From Miscanthus floridulus (Eukaryota; Streptophyta; Magnoliopsida; Poales; Poaceae): DNA of 64,000 nt. The position numbers were made by a program, and so were the translations under genes. The DNA is taken from NCBI RefSeq assembly GCF_019320115.1, contig NC_089581.1, forward strand, positions 95,106,802-95,170,801. The letters run 5' to 3'. The notes beneath the pieces are model-generated. The model was not told the origin of the DNA, made no database searches, and saw only the letters and a program-made list of their open reading frames with translations. Shown piece after piece: positions 33,361-44,925 of this stretch. Numbering within the stretch: position 1 is the first letter of the stretch; each line of letters begins with the position of its first letter.

Positions 33361-34140
33361 GCGAGCCGCTCAACCTTGACGGCGATCTCCGGCGGCACCC
33401 GCACGGCGGGGCATGGCCGCTCCTTGCAATGGCGGAGGTCTAGCCCCAGTGCGTCCGACACATCCTCGGAGCTCCACCCGGCCCGCCGGAGCGAGTCGGA
33501 GCACCGGTCGACCTTGAGCAGGAGCGTGTCGAGCACCATGTCTGAATCCACCGCGGCAGGGGCGGCCTCCTCGTCGTCGAACACACCCCCGGAGGCCGCC
33601 ACCTCGACCATCTTCGTCACCTCTGTGTCCCTCCACCCGCCCTACCTCAGCACGTGGCCCAGCCGGTCAAGGTAGCTGTCCACCTAGTGCAGGGTCCTAG
33701 ACCGCCTAGCCGCCGACGGCGGCAACACGCACCCAGAGGACCGCGACGACGTGGTGGACGCCTCCGATGAGGACGAGTCGTGGCGGCAGCGGTCGGACGC
33801 CGTGTCGCTCCAGAACTCGATCCAGCACGGCGCCTTACAGCCGCACGCCGCGCCGAGGCTACGGCGCATGCACGATGTTGTCATGGTGGTCTGCCGGCAT
33901 GCTGCTGCGCGGCGCCACCGGTGTCGGCACCGCCCGCTGGTCTAGCGACTGGAAGCAGGCATTGAGGGTGAAGAAGTGGAGGATGTCGAGGCTGATGCAG
34001 AGGACGCGGTCGTCGGTGACGAAGAACACCGGGTTGCCCACGAGGTAGGGGCGGCAGGGCAGGAAGCAGTGGTCGAAGAGCGGCACGAGCAGCGGCGCGC
34101 ATCAGATGGCGGAGCGCGTGGTGCTCTGAGACCTCATCTC
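33361..34140 (-). pseudogene. Unidentified captured gene fragment (minus strand)
   Basis: GC-rich coding-like sequence in more than one minus frame, with residues such as PYLVGNPVFFVTDDRVLCIS and, downstream, MVLDTLLLKVDRCSDSLRRA. Several stops and shifts interrupt it. The 'VFFVTDD' string faintly recalls DUF674 proteins, but I would not assign it. It abuts the DUF247 piece head to head. Confidence 0.4.
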
Positions 34141-34179
34141 GTGGATGCCCATGCTGTGGTACCTCAGCGAGAGGACGAG

Positions 34180-35235
34180 AACAATCTTTCGGCCGTGCAC
34201 CCGGTGCAAGCCCGTGGAGGCGCTGCACGCGGTGCGCGCCGTGGCCATAGGCCCATTCCACCGTGCCTACCACGACCTCCCCTTCCCCGACGTCGCTAAG
34301 CTCCTGTTCATGCGGTACCTGCAGGACCAATGCGGGCTCGACGTGGATGGGTACGTCACGGTGCTCTCCCTGGAGCGCGACTGCATCCGCGATGAGTTCG
34401 GCACCAACGACGACTCGGACAGGGCCGCCGTGGAGATTCTAGAGAACGAGGAGAAGCTGTTGGAGATGCTGCTGCTGGACAGCTACTTCGTCCTAGTGGT
34501 GAGCTTGATGCTCAGCAAGACCGGCACAGGCAACACCACCGACAGTGTGACGCGGGCGGCGTCCATCAGCAAGGATTACTTCATACTACACATGGCCATG
34601 GCGCAGCACGCCGACGACATCAAGCTTGACATGCTCGTGCTCGAGAACTAGGTTCCCTTCGGAGCCATAAAGCTTCTCGCCACGTCGTGCCCCGGGCTCA
34701 AGCTCCAAAACTCCGTCGAGGAGCTCGTGCTCGGATGCTTTGACGACATGTACCCCAAGCACGCGCGCTGCGTCGGTGACAGCGTGGCCGGCGGCAACGA
34801 GTTCCATCACTTCCTACACCTCTTCCACTGGTCCCACGTGCCCAAGGACAAGTACTTCATCCTCTCGACGCCACGAACGCTCCTCAAGATCAAGAAGGAA
34901 TCGGAGTAGCTGTTCCCCTGCTCCATGGAGCTTCAGAGGTCAGCGGTGTGGTTCTGTGAGGCATCGTCGAGTTGCGGCGACCTAGACATGTGGTTCTGGT
35001 GACACCCAGCGAGCCCCGTGGCCGTGATGAGCGTCCCATGCTTCCACATCCACGAGTACAGCACGGCGGTGCTCCACAACCTCCTGGCCTTCGAGAAACA
35101 CTTCTACTAGGAGCACGACGTGTGCGTGACGGCGCACGTAGCGCGGATGGAGGGCCTGGTCCATTGCCCGCAGGACGTGAGCATGCTCCGCAAGCTAGGG
35201 GTCCTTGCCAGCATGCGGGGAGGCAGCCAACGCTG
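34180..35235 (+). pseudogene. DUF247 family gene fragment with TAG stops
   Basis: Plus-strand sequence follows the plant DUF247 family: HAVRAVAIGPFHRAYHDLPF (the IGPxH motif), ENEEKLLEMLLLDSYFVLVV, ADDIKLDMLVLEN*VPFGAI, then HEYSTAVLHNLLAFEKHFY and LVHCPQDVSMLRKLGVLAS. DUF247 proteins are plant-specific with an extracellular part and a C-terminal membrane helix; some act in grass self-incompatibility. Stops: TAG 34649-34651 in the family signature LEN(Q)xPF, TAG near 34907, TGA near 35000, and TAG near 35108 (FY*EHDV). Both ends of the gene are missing. It lies inside inverted repeats and so was presumably captured. Confidence 0.85.
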
Positions 35236-35799
35236 AGGAGGAAAGACGTGCCATGGCGCGCGTGGACAGGCGGCGTAGCCCCGCCACGTGCGCCGCCGGG
35301 GTGAGGCTGAGGCCAGCCATCCATCGGTCCACGTCCACCATTGCAGCAGTCGCCGCTGCCCAACACCACCGCCACCAAGCTTCCTCCTGCCTTGGACAGA
35401 GGAGGCACGGAGATGAGCCGAGGTGGTCTGCCTGGGTAACGATGATAGCCAGAGGAGGAGCGAGTGAATGCGCTGCTGTAGTAAGAGGTCGGTTGGGAAA
35501 CGGGGAGACGAGTGAATGCGCTGCCGAGAATAGAGAAGTACTTTTTGAACCGTCGGATGGTGTCTGGACGTCGGGTAAGTCACACCGTGACTGCTCTGTC
35601 ACATCAGTGGCAACGAGAGAACGAAAAATCTAAAACTGATGGTAGTAAAGGAAACATGTAATTTTGAATGGCAAAGAAGGGATTGTTATATTTTTCAATG
35701 GCAATGGAGGAATTTTCTCAACTTTCTAAGGTTTCTCTAGTTGATCTAGAAATCAAGGTTGATTCAAGATTTACTTACTTTGGGTCATCAGAACACTAG

Positions 35800-36800
35800 C
35801 CTCAGGCTGAGATGAGAAAGGAGCTAGGAAGTTCTGACTACGGTCCTACAAACACCAACCCTAACATAGTGGACTACGTCGACCATCAGGGCTGTCACCA
35901 CCTGGGGCTACCACAATGATTCGTAGGGCCAGATGCAAGTCCAGGTAATCGCATGACTAAGCACCACGCCTATTCTATTGATTACTACTTAGTTTTGCAA
36001 AGACTAGAGCACTTGATGCAAGCAAGAATCCAATAAATAACTTAACGTAAATACTAAAGTTAAGTAAATAAAGAACTTAGGAATTGTAATTGAAGAACCC
36101 AGAGATTACTCAACGATGAATCCCATCTGTAGAAGTACAAATTCGAGGAAGATCCGATAGATCTGGCTCCCCCTTAGCTCTCTACTCTTCTCTCTCCCTA
36201 TTTTTTATTTTACAACTAGATGGAAATCATCTAGAGGGACACTACTAAAGGGGGTATGAAATTATGAAGCTCTAGAGGATAGGGTTATGTAGGTGTGTGC
36301 CTCCTAGAGGGGGTCTGGGCGTCCTTATATAGGCCAAGGTGGAGTAGGGGCCAAGGAATCACCACATCATCGATCCGTGTATCATTTTATGGCCACCGTC
36401 AGATGAAATCGACCTTACTTGGGCGGTGGAGATCATATTTTAGTCGCCAAGGAACCTCCCCACTGACCTACGTAGAAAACCGGAAGAGAACCGGCCTCTA
36501 GATGCCCAAACCGGAGCTAAATCGAGGAAACCACGTTGTTTTTTGTTAACTTGAGAGAAATTGGCCTTATCAGCTAGCTAAACTGGTTGGCTCAGCCGGT
36601 CTAGCCGCTTCCTGACCGGCGAACCGCGCTGGACTGCGCCACCGCCTCGCCTAGTCCACTCCTGCAGCGCCATAATGACTGCACATGGGGCCCACTGCCG
36701 ACTGCTGCGTTGACACCCGCGGTGTGAGGCCACAGCCTGCCAAGTGGCCATCGGTGATTTGCTGCATGGCACTATTGACATGGACTTCTCCTTTTATTTG
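35800..36800 (-). mobile_element. LTR-like retroelement remnant, minus orientation
   Basis: Read on the minus strand it has a TATA box (GGCCTATATAAGGACG, near 36325-36340), a leader-like stretch and a long untranslated region, as expected of a plant LTR. Boundaries and coding regions were not found. Confidence 0.35.
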
Positions 36801-36979
36801 TAGAATTAATATCTTTACATTCCTAGCTCCAAATATAGAAAATAATATATCCGTTTCGATCGTCTTGATGAGATCTTTGCGATGATATACTCCATTTCAT
36901 CATTTGAGATAGTTTTATTTGGTAAAAAATTAAATATTCCTGCAAGACAAGTGAGAGCACAAAAACTCAAGGAACTTGT

Positions 36980-37430
36980 CAGTTTAAACACTATGCCTAC
37001 ATAGATGATGGAAATTATGAATATATGTATGGCAAAATGATGGTTTATGATTGACGTTAATGACCGTCAACACCCACAAGGCATTAAAGAGGTTGAGATA
37101 CAACCTAAACCGGTGGACAGCCTCATCAAGAAAAACAAAGAAAATGAAAAGAGGTCGGGGCTGAAGAAGAACAACCCAAAGCAAAAAGAAGAAATTTTGA
37201 AGGTTGTTCCCACACCACCAAAGAAGAAAATGGTGTAGAAACAAAAAGAAGCTCTAAAGCCCACCACTACACCACCCAAATCAAACAAAATGGTGTGGAA
37301 ACCGGAGAAAGTACAGTCATATATTTCCACTTCTCCAGACACAAATATACCATCATCAAGTAAAAAGTGAAGGGAGAAGAGTCCTGTTCATTGGACTTTA
37401 AACTATGAGCCCTTGCCGAAGGTAAATCGG
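36980..37430 (+). other. Lysine-rich open fragment, unassigned
   Basis: A frame with KEVEIQPKPVDSLIKKNKEN and further Lys/Pro-rich pieces (VPTPPKKKMV), ending in SPVHWTLNYEPLPK before a possible donor (GGTAAATCGG). It may be the 3' part of a retroelement polyprotein or an unrelated exon. No family recognised. Confidence 0.25.
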
Positions 37431-37779
37431 TAGTTATCCTTTATATTTATAACCTACTAAAATAAAAAGTGTTAAACTTAGATAATTATAATGCATTCAT
37501 TATGCTAAAAAAAGTTTAAACTATCCTACCATGCTCTATACAAGTATGTTTCGATTTGGGTATGATTTTTTGTTTAATCATACTTTCATAGGCTTTTCAA
37601 ATTAAGCATGGTGTTTAGGTTGATTAGCCTACCTTGATCAAATTAAACAAGATATCTAGTTTGATCATTCTACCAAAACTACTAAGTACACATGTGTAGA
37701 ATAAACAAAGGAATAAACCTATCAATAAAACCATATATAAAATAAAAATAAATGCAATAAAGCTACCCTGGAGTCATCA

Positions 37780-39265
37780 CCAAGCAATCTCGGACCATAG
37801 GCCATGAACTAACTTGGGGAAGGACCCCGCAGAGGTACCTTGTATCTTTTATTTTTCCCATTTATTTTCTATATTTATTTAATTATTAGCATTTAAAAAA
37901 AACTAAAAATTTAAAAATACCAAAAAATAAAATATGATAAAAACAACAAAAATATGAATTCCACTCTCATATGTGTTTTAAGAATGTTTAGTCTCTCCTA
38001 TGTTGAAATGATGAATAGTTGCTCTATCTACTGTGTCTAGGCTGTAACTTAGTATTTCCCAAGATTTAAGTTTATTAGCAAAAATGTCTCATCCTAAAAA
38101 CTTGAAAACTTGTGGGTTACAAATGCATGCTCCTTTTCTAAGTTGTTGCGAGTTATGGTATGGTAAAATAGAATTTGCTATGACTTTGTTCTAAGAGAAA
38201 CTAGACATCCGGAGTTTTTAATTTAAAAAATGCTAAAATTAAAAGTTCCTCAATGACTATGAATACCAATCAAGGCCATATGACATGATATACATGCAAA
38301 AACTTAGTCATATGCTGCTTGTTTTTACCTTGAGCTTTGTCAAATTGTTTGTGACCCTTGTGAAGATTCTTGTCATGCACCCATGATCAAGATACACATG
38401 CACCCATAAATAAACTGCTAACTCTTACACTGAGAGTTACGCAAAAACATGATTATTCCGCCCACCAAATAATTACTCCATTTATTTATCATGAGTCCCT
38501 ATTTCTAAAGTTTTATATGCCAAAAAGAATATTATGGGCTAATGCTAAAAAAGGAGAAAGAAAAGAAAAATATCCATGCCAAAAGGCAAGAGAGAAAAAA
38601 AGAGAAGCATGCCAAAGAGCATAAAGAAAAGAAAGAAATAAATATAGCCCATACCTTCGAATAAAAGGCATTACTCCAAAAAGAGAGAGATTTATGATCA
38701 AAGGAGTACAAAAATATTTTAGAATTAGGAACATTATAAAAATTCCACACACTTGCATTCTTGATCAAAGTGTATGACTTGCATCTCCTTGAGGTCCGGT
38801 TTTTGACTTAGCAAAATATGCGATGCAAGTATGTCTCAATTTCATACCTACCCAAAACTCCATAAAAAAGCCCATAGTGGTAGGATGAAAAGAAGGAAAA
38901 TATCAAATGCCTTGGTGAGGTTTCATACACATTGAGCGATTGAGAGAATCATTTGAGGAACTTACATTTATTTTACAAAATTCATAAAACTTCCGGAAAG
39001 ACAGTTGATCAAAGAATGAATAATTGGTGATTCTGTTATAACCATTATATCTTGCAACCGCCCAAGAACTTGGAAAAGCTATACGCCCCACAAGGATCAA
39101 GGTAAAGGGTGGATAAAAATGCCAACTTATTTAAATTGCGGAAGAATACTTTGTTATAGTCATGGCACTTATAAAATATATTCGGCATAGTAGCAACTCT
39201 TGATCAACAACCAAATACTTAGCTATTTGCTCGGGATGAGCAGAGGTTAAGCTTGGGGGATTTAT
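37780..39265 (+). mobile_element. Gypsy-type 3' noncoding region ending in a polypurine tract
   Basis: Noncoding AT-rich sequence includes AACTTGGGGAAGGACCCC (37812) and ends GATGAGCAGAGGTTAAGCTTGGGGGA. Both strings recall the 3' untranslated part of grass Ty3/Gypsy elements just before the 3' LTR. No gag or pol is present in the window. Confidence 0.45.
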
Positions 39266-40850
39266 TGGCGGTCCTTAACGACCATATCCAATGGCCAATT
39301 AATATCCAAAACAAACAAACTTTTGACACATATGCATTTACTATTGACATATTTCCACATATATTGGATACTTAGTGTTTTGTGGGACATATACATGAAA
39401 TACATGGGATTCATGGGAATAGGATCAAAAGGCGCAACTCTGGAAAGCGTAAAGCAGATTTTACAAAAGCACAACAAGCAAAAGCCCAAGCAAACGATGA
39501 ATCTGGGCCAAGCACCGGCATAGACGTAGCCTAGGCCCACGCAGCAACCGACCAGAGAAGGGCGGTGGCTAGGCGCACCAGCTAGGGTGTGGCCGCACCC
39601 TGGGTGCACCCACACCCTAGGCACTGCCTCCTGGGCCCACCTTGCTCTAGCAGTATCATCAATGTGCCTAGGGTCAGTTTTGGGTGGTTTCCTAAATTAT
39701 CTCCCCAAACCGACCATAGAGTACTATATAAGAAGGGGTCGAGCTCATTCTAAACACACACCTCATTTTGGCTCTACACCTCACACCTCCACTTGTATTC
39801 TCTTTTATCTTTTAGTTGTATTTGTGAGCAAGGCAAGACCTATCAAGGAGAGCTTGGCTCCTTGGGAGAAAAGATCTTTGGTAAGAATAACATGAAGAGT
39901 TCTTCTAAAGTCTTGCTCTCATTTGATCCATATAGTAGTGCTTATGAACTAGAGTATAGTTTTCATGTTATAATCATGACATATGAACTAGCATATAGTT
40001 TCTATGCTATGAGCTTAACATGTAAAACATTATGCTTAAACATTCATACAACTTGTATGATTAGAAGTAGAGCTAAGTTGAGGTGGCGGTTCGTCGTTCC
40101 TTTGGGTTTGCCCATGTCCTATGCTTGTCGATCCGTAGGGTCGGAGTCCCAAGGACTATGGGTAGTTTCCTTGTACATGGGCGTGGTGCCCGGGTGCACG
40201 GGAGCCTTCGGATATGAAGGTACTCCACGGTTGAGGGGTTGGCGGCAAGTGATGACAGCCGTGTCCGTCCCATGTAATCCCTCGTGTTCGGGTATTGTGT
40301 AGGAGTGCTAAAGTCTCTCGTGCTTGCTGGTAGACCAGTACTAAGAGATCTTCCTGTCCATCTTACACTTAGTTCTAACTCTAACCATGTAATTTGTATG
40401 ACCATCAACTAATGTTTGCACAGCTATATTACGCCATGTTTACTTGGCTTATAAGCTGTACTTTTTCAGCCAATGAACAGTATTTTTGCCTCACAACAAA
40501 TCAGCCAACAGTACTTTCAGCCATGGCTTATCAGCCAAGCGAACAGGGCATTAGAACATGCCTGCTCCACTTAGGAACATTTTTTTATTCTTTGTTTTCC
40601 TTTTATCCTTGAGGTTGGCCCAGATGTGTGTCCACTATCCTTAATATATCGATTTTACCCATGTCATAAACTTTGGTTTACTATGCAAGTGTGTAGTCTT
40701 GTTCATATCCATGCTAGACTCTTAAACCATGCCTTCCTTTAGAAAAATATAAATAACGATACCCTAAATACTTCCGGGTGAAATGCTACAACGATAGATC
40801 CGTGCGCTTGCGGATATTGTTTCTGTAATCGTTAAAAACTATCGTGTTGG
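39266..40850 (+). repeat. Probable LTR of the Gypsy-type element
   Basis: It starts right after the purine tract (TGGCGGTCCTTAACGACC) and contains a TATA box (ACTATATAAGAAGGGG, about 39722). The 3' limit is not resolved; GATCCGTGCGCTTGCGG near 40797 resembles the end region of such LTRs. A MITE sits inside it. Confidence 0.45.
40432..40550. mobile_element. 119-bp PIF/Harbinger-like MITE with TTA duplication
   Basis: The ends are CGCCATGTTTACTTGGC and GCCAAGCGAACAGGGCA, imperfect inverted repeats flanked by TTA on both sides (40429-40431, 40551-40553). The internal CAGCCAACAGTACTTTCAGCC is familiar from an abundant small grass element. Confidence 0.7.
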
Positions 40851-41540
40851 TGTTCGTTGGCGGCATTGCTAAGATTTATCCAAATCTTAGTGATGGTGCT
40901 AAGAAATACAAGCATGCATTTCTAGTGTCGTTGCCCGGAATGGATTCCATCTCCATACTTAGTGATTGCCCTAAGAAATGCCAACACTATACAGACCACA
41001 TGTCGCGGATGGGGTCGACAAGCCGAGTACCTAATTGCGACCGATTTATCCGTGAAACTGGCAAGGGGGTGGAGCCGGTCTAGAATGTCCGAGACATTGA
41101 CTGGGCACCAGTCGAGCCTTTCTTGTGACACTCGGGCCGGATTGAGGAAAGGTTGGAGACGTGAGGCAACCCTTACCCCTGGTGCACGGGGTATGGTGGT
41201 TGTTCCCGTTCTCCATATGGGTACAGTTGTACACCTCTGCAGAGTTTGAAAGCCTGAAGTCCTTCAGGACGGAACCTTCCATTGTATCTACTTTCGATAC
41301 CCATGGTAGCGTTGTTAAAGAGCTATGATCACTTCTGCGTAATCTTGATATTAAGTGTATACTTTCGTTCTAGTGATCAAGCATAGCATGTCACATCTTT
41401 AAGAAACACCATTGCTTTCCACAAATGTACAAATGCCTAATAATCTCTCATGCGTCCACGAAATATCTATGTGTTGAAATTAAGTCATGCGAGTACGCAA
41501 TGTACTCACGGCGTTGTCGTTAAGTTATTTTGCAGGTTGT
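40851..41540. other. LTR-retrotransposon remnant without genes
   Basis: Sequence resembling the CG-rich leader of grass Gypsy LTRs (around GGGTATGGTGGTTGTTCCCG, 41190) and a GAGTACGCAATGTACTCAC palindrome-like string (41490). No frame or ends could be supported. Confidence 0.35.
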
Positions 41541-41819
41541 TAAGGCATTCCTTCGAGACTAGCTCCAATGAACGCCACGGCTAGTAGACCTTGGAAGGTC
41601 GTTTTCCAAGATGAGCTGCGTGTAACCCAATGAGTAGAAGAGTGAGATGAGATGTAACTTAGAATGAAGGCAGTAGTTAAGTAGAGGGTTAGTGTTAATA
41701 GTAGTTTTCTCCTTGAATCTATTTGATCGTCGATGATGTTTTCAGCTATGTGTTGGAGACTAGAGTATGTATGTAATTGAGTTGTTCGGTATGTCTTGTA
41801 TCGGGTATGTGTGTATAAG

Positions 41820-44207
41820 TCAATGCAAAGATCCAGAAGAGGAGTTGCTGAGTGCGCTCCTAAGGGCCTCATGGTGGTGTGAGCGACGAGCCCTCTCCCA
41901 CTCGATACCTGATCCGGACTGTCATCCTGAAAATCCAGTCTCTTTCTAGCAGAAGAGGTTTCATCCCTTCCCATACTCTTGCTGTAGGTAAACAATGAAG
42001 CATAGATAAACAATAAAGCAGAATGTCCAAATATGCTAGCAAGTTTTTCCCAACAGAATCAGGAAGATGTGTTACCGTGGCTGACTCTTCACCGATGGTG
42101 GATCGCTAATTTGAAGAGAGAGGGGAGGTTCTGCAGTATAGATTAATTTGAAGGTCATCAGTAAAGCATGCTGCAATGTTCGTAGGCTCCAGAACAGAAA
42201 GAAGTCAGAACTCACATTTGTAAGACCCGGGGAAGAAAGCGTAGCATCCCACCCTCCTATATCCTGAGAAGTGTTCTGAGAGGTAGTGTGATCAGGGGAG
42301 CCACCATTCGCGGCCTCAACAGCACCATCGACAGCAGGCTGCCGACCATATGGTGTGACCACCGAGATAACCTGGTAGGTTCTGTTGCCAGTAGTAGCTC
42401 TGTTGTGTTAGGGCGACCGCAAAAGTGAACCTCAGCGAAACAATCTTTGTCACGTCCAGTGGATATGTGTTAGCATGGGGAGATGTTCTAAGAAGCTGCT
42501 GAACCGTCTTCCCAATAATGCGGCGTGCCACATCTCCAAAGCATATCATCTCAGCTTCATCTGTTCCATCTAGCGCCACAAATGAAATCTTGTACCTGTC
42601 ATTAGGCAGTAGGAGGGATTTAGTTAGCTGGACAGGAACAATGGATACGTCAGAAGGCTCAAGCAGCGGTTAAGTAGGAACGTACTTGAACTTGAAAGAG
42701 GTGTTTGAGCATGCGTTACATCTGTAGCCAGCACCGTCTGGAACACAGGACTTGCTGCAGGATGGGAACCACCATGACACATTGGGAGTGAGGCGGCCAA
42801 TAGTAACGGTGCAGCGGTAACCGTTGTCCTGTAGCAGAGCATAGAGAGTTAAGCATACTATAGAACACGTGTATGAAGGAAGCTGTGAGCAGCATCTGAA
42901 CTGATGTCCCTAGCTTACAGCAAAGTCATTTGGGTCCATCTCGTTAAGCTCTCGCAAAGTCTTCTCCGCACGCTGTGCAGGAGCCTGCGCCTGACCGTTC
43001 TCCTCACGCGGTACAGGAACAAACCTTATCTCAAGCCTCTGCCCCTGCAAGCTGAACAAAACAATAACTTGTTTCAGGGTGCCGGTGGGATGGACTCAGC
43101 TATCTGCTACTAATGTGTTGTTCAGCAAACACAGAAGTATGATGTGTTCAGGACCCACAAAAGACATACCTTCCATGGAACTGACGGGCCTCAGGAATAG
43201 GAGGGTTGAAGTACCAGCGTGATGCCGCATTTGCGCTCAAATTGTAGTTACCTAGCTACAATATGTGCTCCGTGGTATCGAAGAGACAAGGTAACTCGAC
43301 AGTATCACGATAGGAATTACATCTAAATGGAGAGTAGTATCCTGGTAAAACTTCATCAGGCCTCCAACAAACAGCACAATGATGGGTTTAGCCTCGTTAC
43401 GGTTGTAAACGCCATTAGTGGTGAAGGCAGCAGCTCTGTGTCCCCATAGAGTAATTTTCATTTCAGAGTAGCTGCATGCAACAGGACCAGATCAGAAATA
43501 ATGCATGTTTAGCAGAAACAGCAAAGGAACAGTGCAGGGATAATCAGTGCTAACCTTAGATCCCTGAGGACGAAATGCCTGGTGAGTGTAGGGGCAAGCT
43601 TATTGGGCAGACGAACCCTATACGCCTCAGACACCTCGACCAATATCTCAATAGTATCTATGATTTTATTTTCATTAGTGTAAGCATACAACAGAACGAA
43701 AAGAACCGTCAGCTCGATGAACATGAACCCACCAAGGAAATTCTTGGTGTCACCAGCATGTGCAGACAGTGCATCTATTGGTGTTATCTTATAGGCGTAC
43801 TTTGGGAAACCAGGCATGTCAGTTCTTGCGACAGAAATGGTTGTATGCGGGGTGAATTCCACCATGTAGGGGGAATCGACTGGCCTGTATCCTGACTTCG
43901 CATTAGAAACTCTAAAGCGGCTGATAACATAGATGCCATTCGCCTGGGATCTCACCATAGATGCTGTTACCCTATAACAAATATTGAGTTGACCGTGTTA
44001 GCATGTCTGTACAAAGATAGCGAAGATGCAGTCTTGATGGTACAATTACAGCAGCAGTAGCAGCCACTGAAACACAACCTAGAAGGGTTACATAGAGTTA
44101 AAGACCTTCTCAACAAGAAGCACTAGGTCGACGTGCTGAATCGGGCCATCATCAGTTCCACCACAATACTCCCACTTGCGGTAGACGTGGACACAGATGG
44201 CTGAACG
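41820..44207 (-). pseudogene. Helitron-type RPA1-like single-strand DNA-binding protein gene, 5' truncated
   Basis: Minus-strand exons give the order of an RPA large-subunit-like protein. First is an N-terminal OB fold (ICVHVYRKWEYCGGTDDGPI, 44200-44106). Then comes a DUF223-type OB domain (RFRVSNAKSGYRPVDSPYMV, FPKYAYKITPIDALSAHAGD), then EVSEAYRVRLPNKLAPTLTR and MKITLWGHRAAAF. The C-terminal OB fold has a zinc ribbon (CxxCxxxxxxxxYxCxxC around 42770-42690, then FVALDGTDEAEMICFGDVAR). Such genes accompany Helitron replicases in plants and bind single-stranded DNA. No Rep/helicase or Helitron ends were found. At 44207 coding sequence stops where a CACTA element begins, so the N-terminus is separated. 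Exon borders in between are approximate. Confidence 0.78.
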
Positions 44208-44217
44208 CACTACGTTA

Positions 44218-44480
44218 GATTTGCACATCACTGTCGGCATCATCACTGTCGGATTTGTGAAAACCGACAGTGATGTACCTTCACTGCCGATTATGAGCTT
44301 AAAAATAAAAAAATAATTGGGGCTGGGCTAAAACCGGCAGTGAAGGACCACATCACTGCCGGTTTGTGGCTTGAACCGGCAGTGTTTTGGTGGCCACTCA
44401 TCACTACCGGTTTAAGCCAAGAGCCAATAGTGATTGGGCTCTATCACTGTCGGTTCTAGCCAAGAACCGACGGTGATAAG
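44218..44480. repeat. Left subterminal repeats of the CACTA element
   Basis: Nine or so copies in both orientations of a 14-bp motif, consensus TCACTG(T/C)CGGTTT. They form local hairpins (for example CACTGCCGGTTTG...GAACCGGCAGTG). Known role in En/Spm: binding sites for the TNPA-type protein. Confidence 0.85.
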
Positions 44481-44925
44481 CCTACAACACAAAAAGGCTG
44501 CAGCCGTCCCCTCCTTCCTCCTCTCTTCCATCCCGAGAACAGAGGCACGCGTTTGGACCCTTACCTCCATTGTTGCGGCTGCTCTTCACCATAAAGCTAG
44601 TGCTTGAATTTTGAAGAATGGCTTGATCTTTTTGCTTTAAGGTGAGTAACAAGCATCCACTCCTTTGATTTTGTTGCTTAATTAACTTCGTTTTGATAGC
44701 TACATTGCTTGATTCTTATTCTAGTTCTTTTTATATTCTAGAGAGCACTTTTCCAATTGGATATTTGTGCAAGGCTCAAATTATGCTAAAGCCCATGCTG
44801 GGAATGAGAACCCTGTCTTCTGCCCATGCAAAGATTGCAAGAATCATAGGAACTTTCGTCAAATTGAGTCTATACGATCGCACTTGATTATCAGGGGGTT
44901 CATGCCAAACTATACGATATGAACT

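Larger units (their letters stand above)
33061..35719. mobile_element. Pack-MULE-like element with ~185-bp inverted repeats carrying gene pieces
   Basis: 33061-33252 and 35539-35719 are reverse complements of good similarity. Both start GAGAAAATTCCT(T/C)(T/C)ATTGCC and share TCCCTTC(A/T)TTGCCATTCA and ACCATCCGACGGTTCAAAAA. Between them lie GC-rich gene fragments on both strands and no transposase. This is the usual layout of a Pack-MULE. No 9-bp target duplication was found in the immediate flanks, so the class rests on structure only. Confidence 0.7.

Noticed and set aside
33061..35719. 9-bp target duplication for the Pack-MULE-like element
   Set aside because: Flanks ATGAATGAA and AACTTTCTA do not match; no duplication is claimed.
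37047..37238. Host gene encoding a lysine-rich protein
   Set aside because: Short, low-complexity, interrupted by stops directly after, and embedded in retroelement-like sequence.
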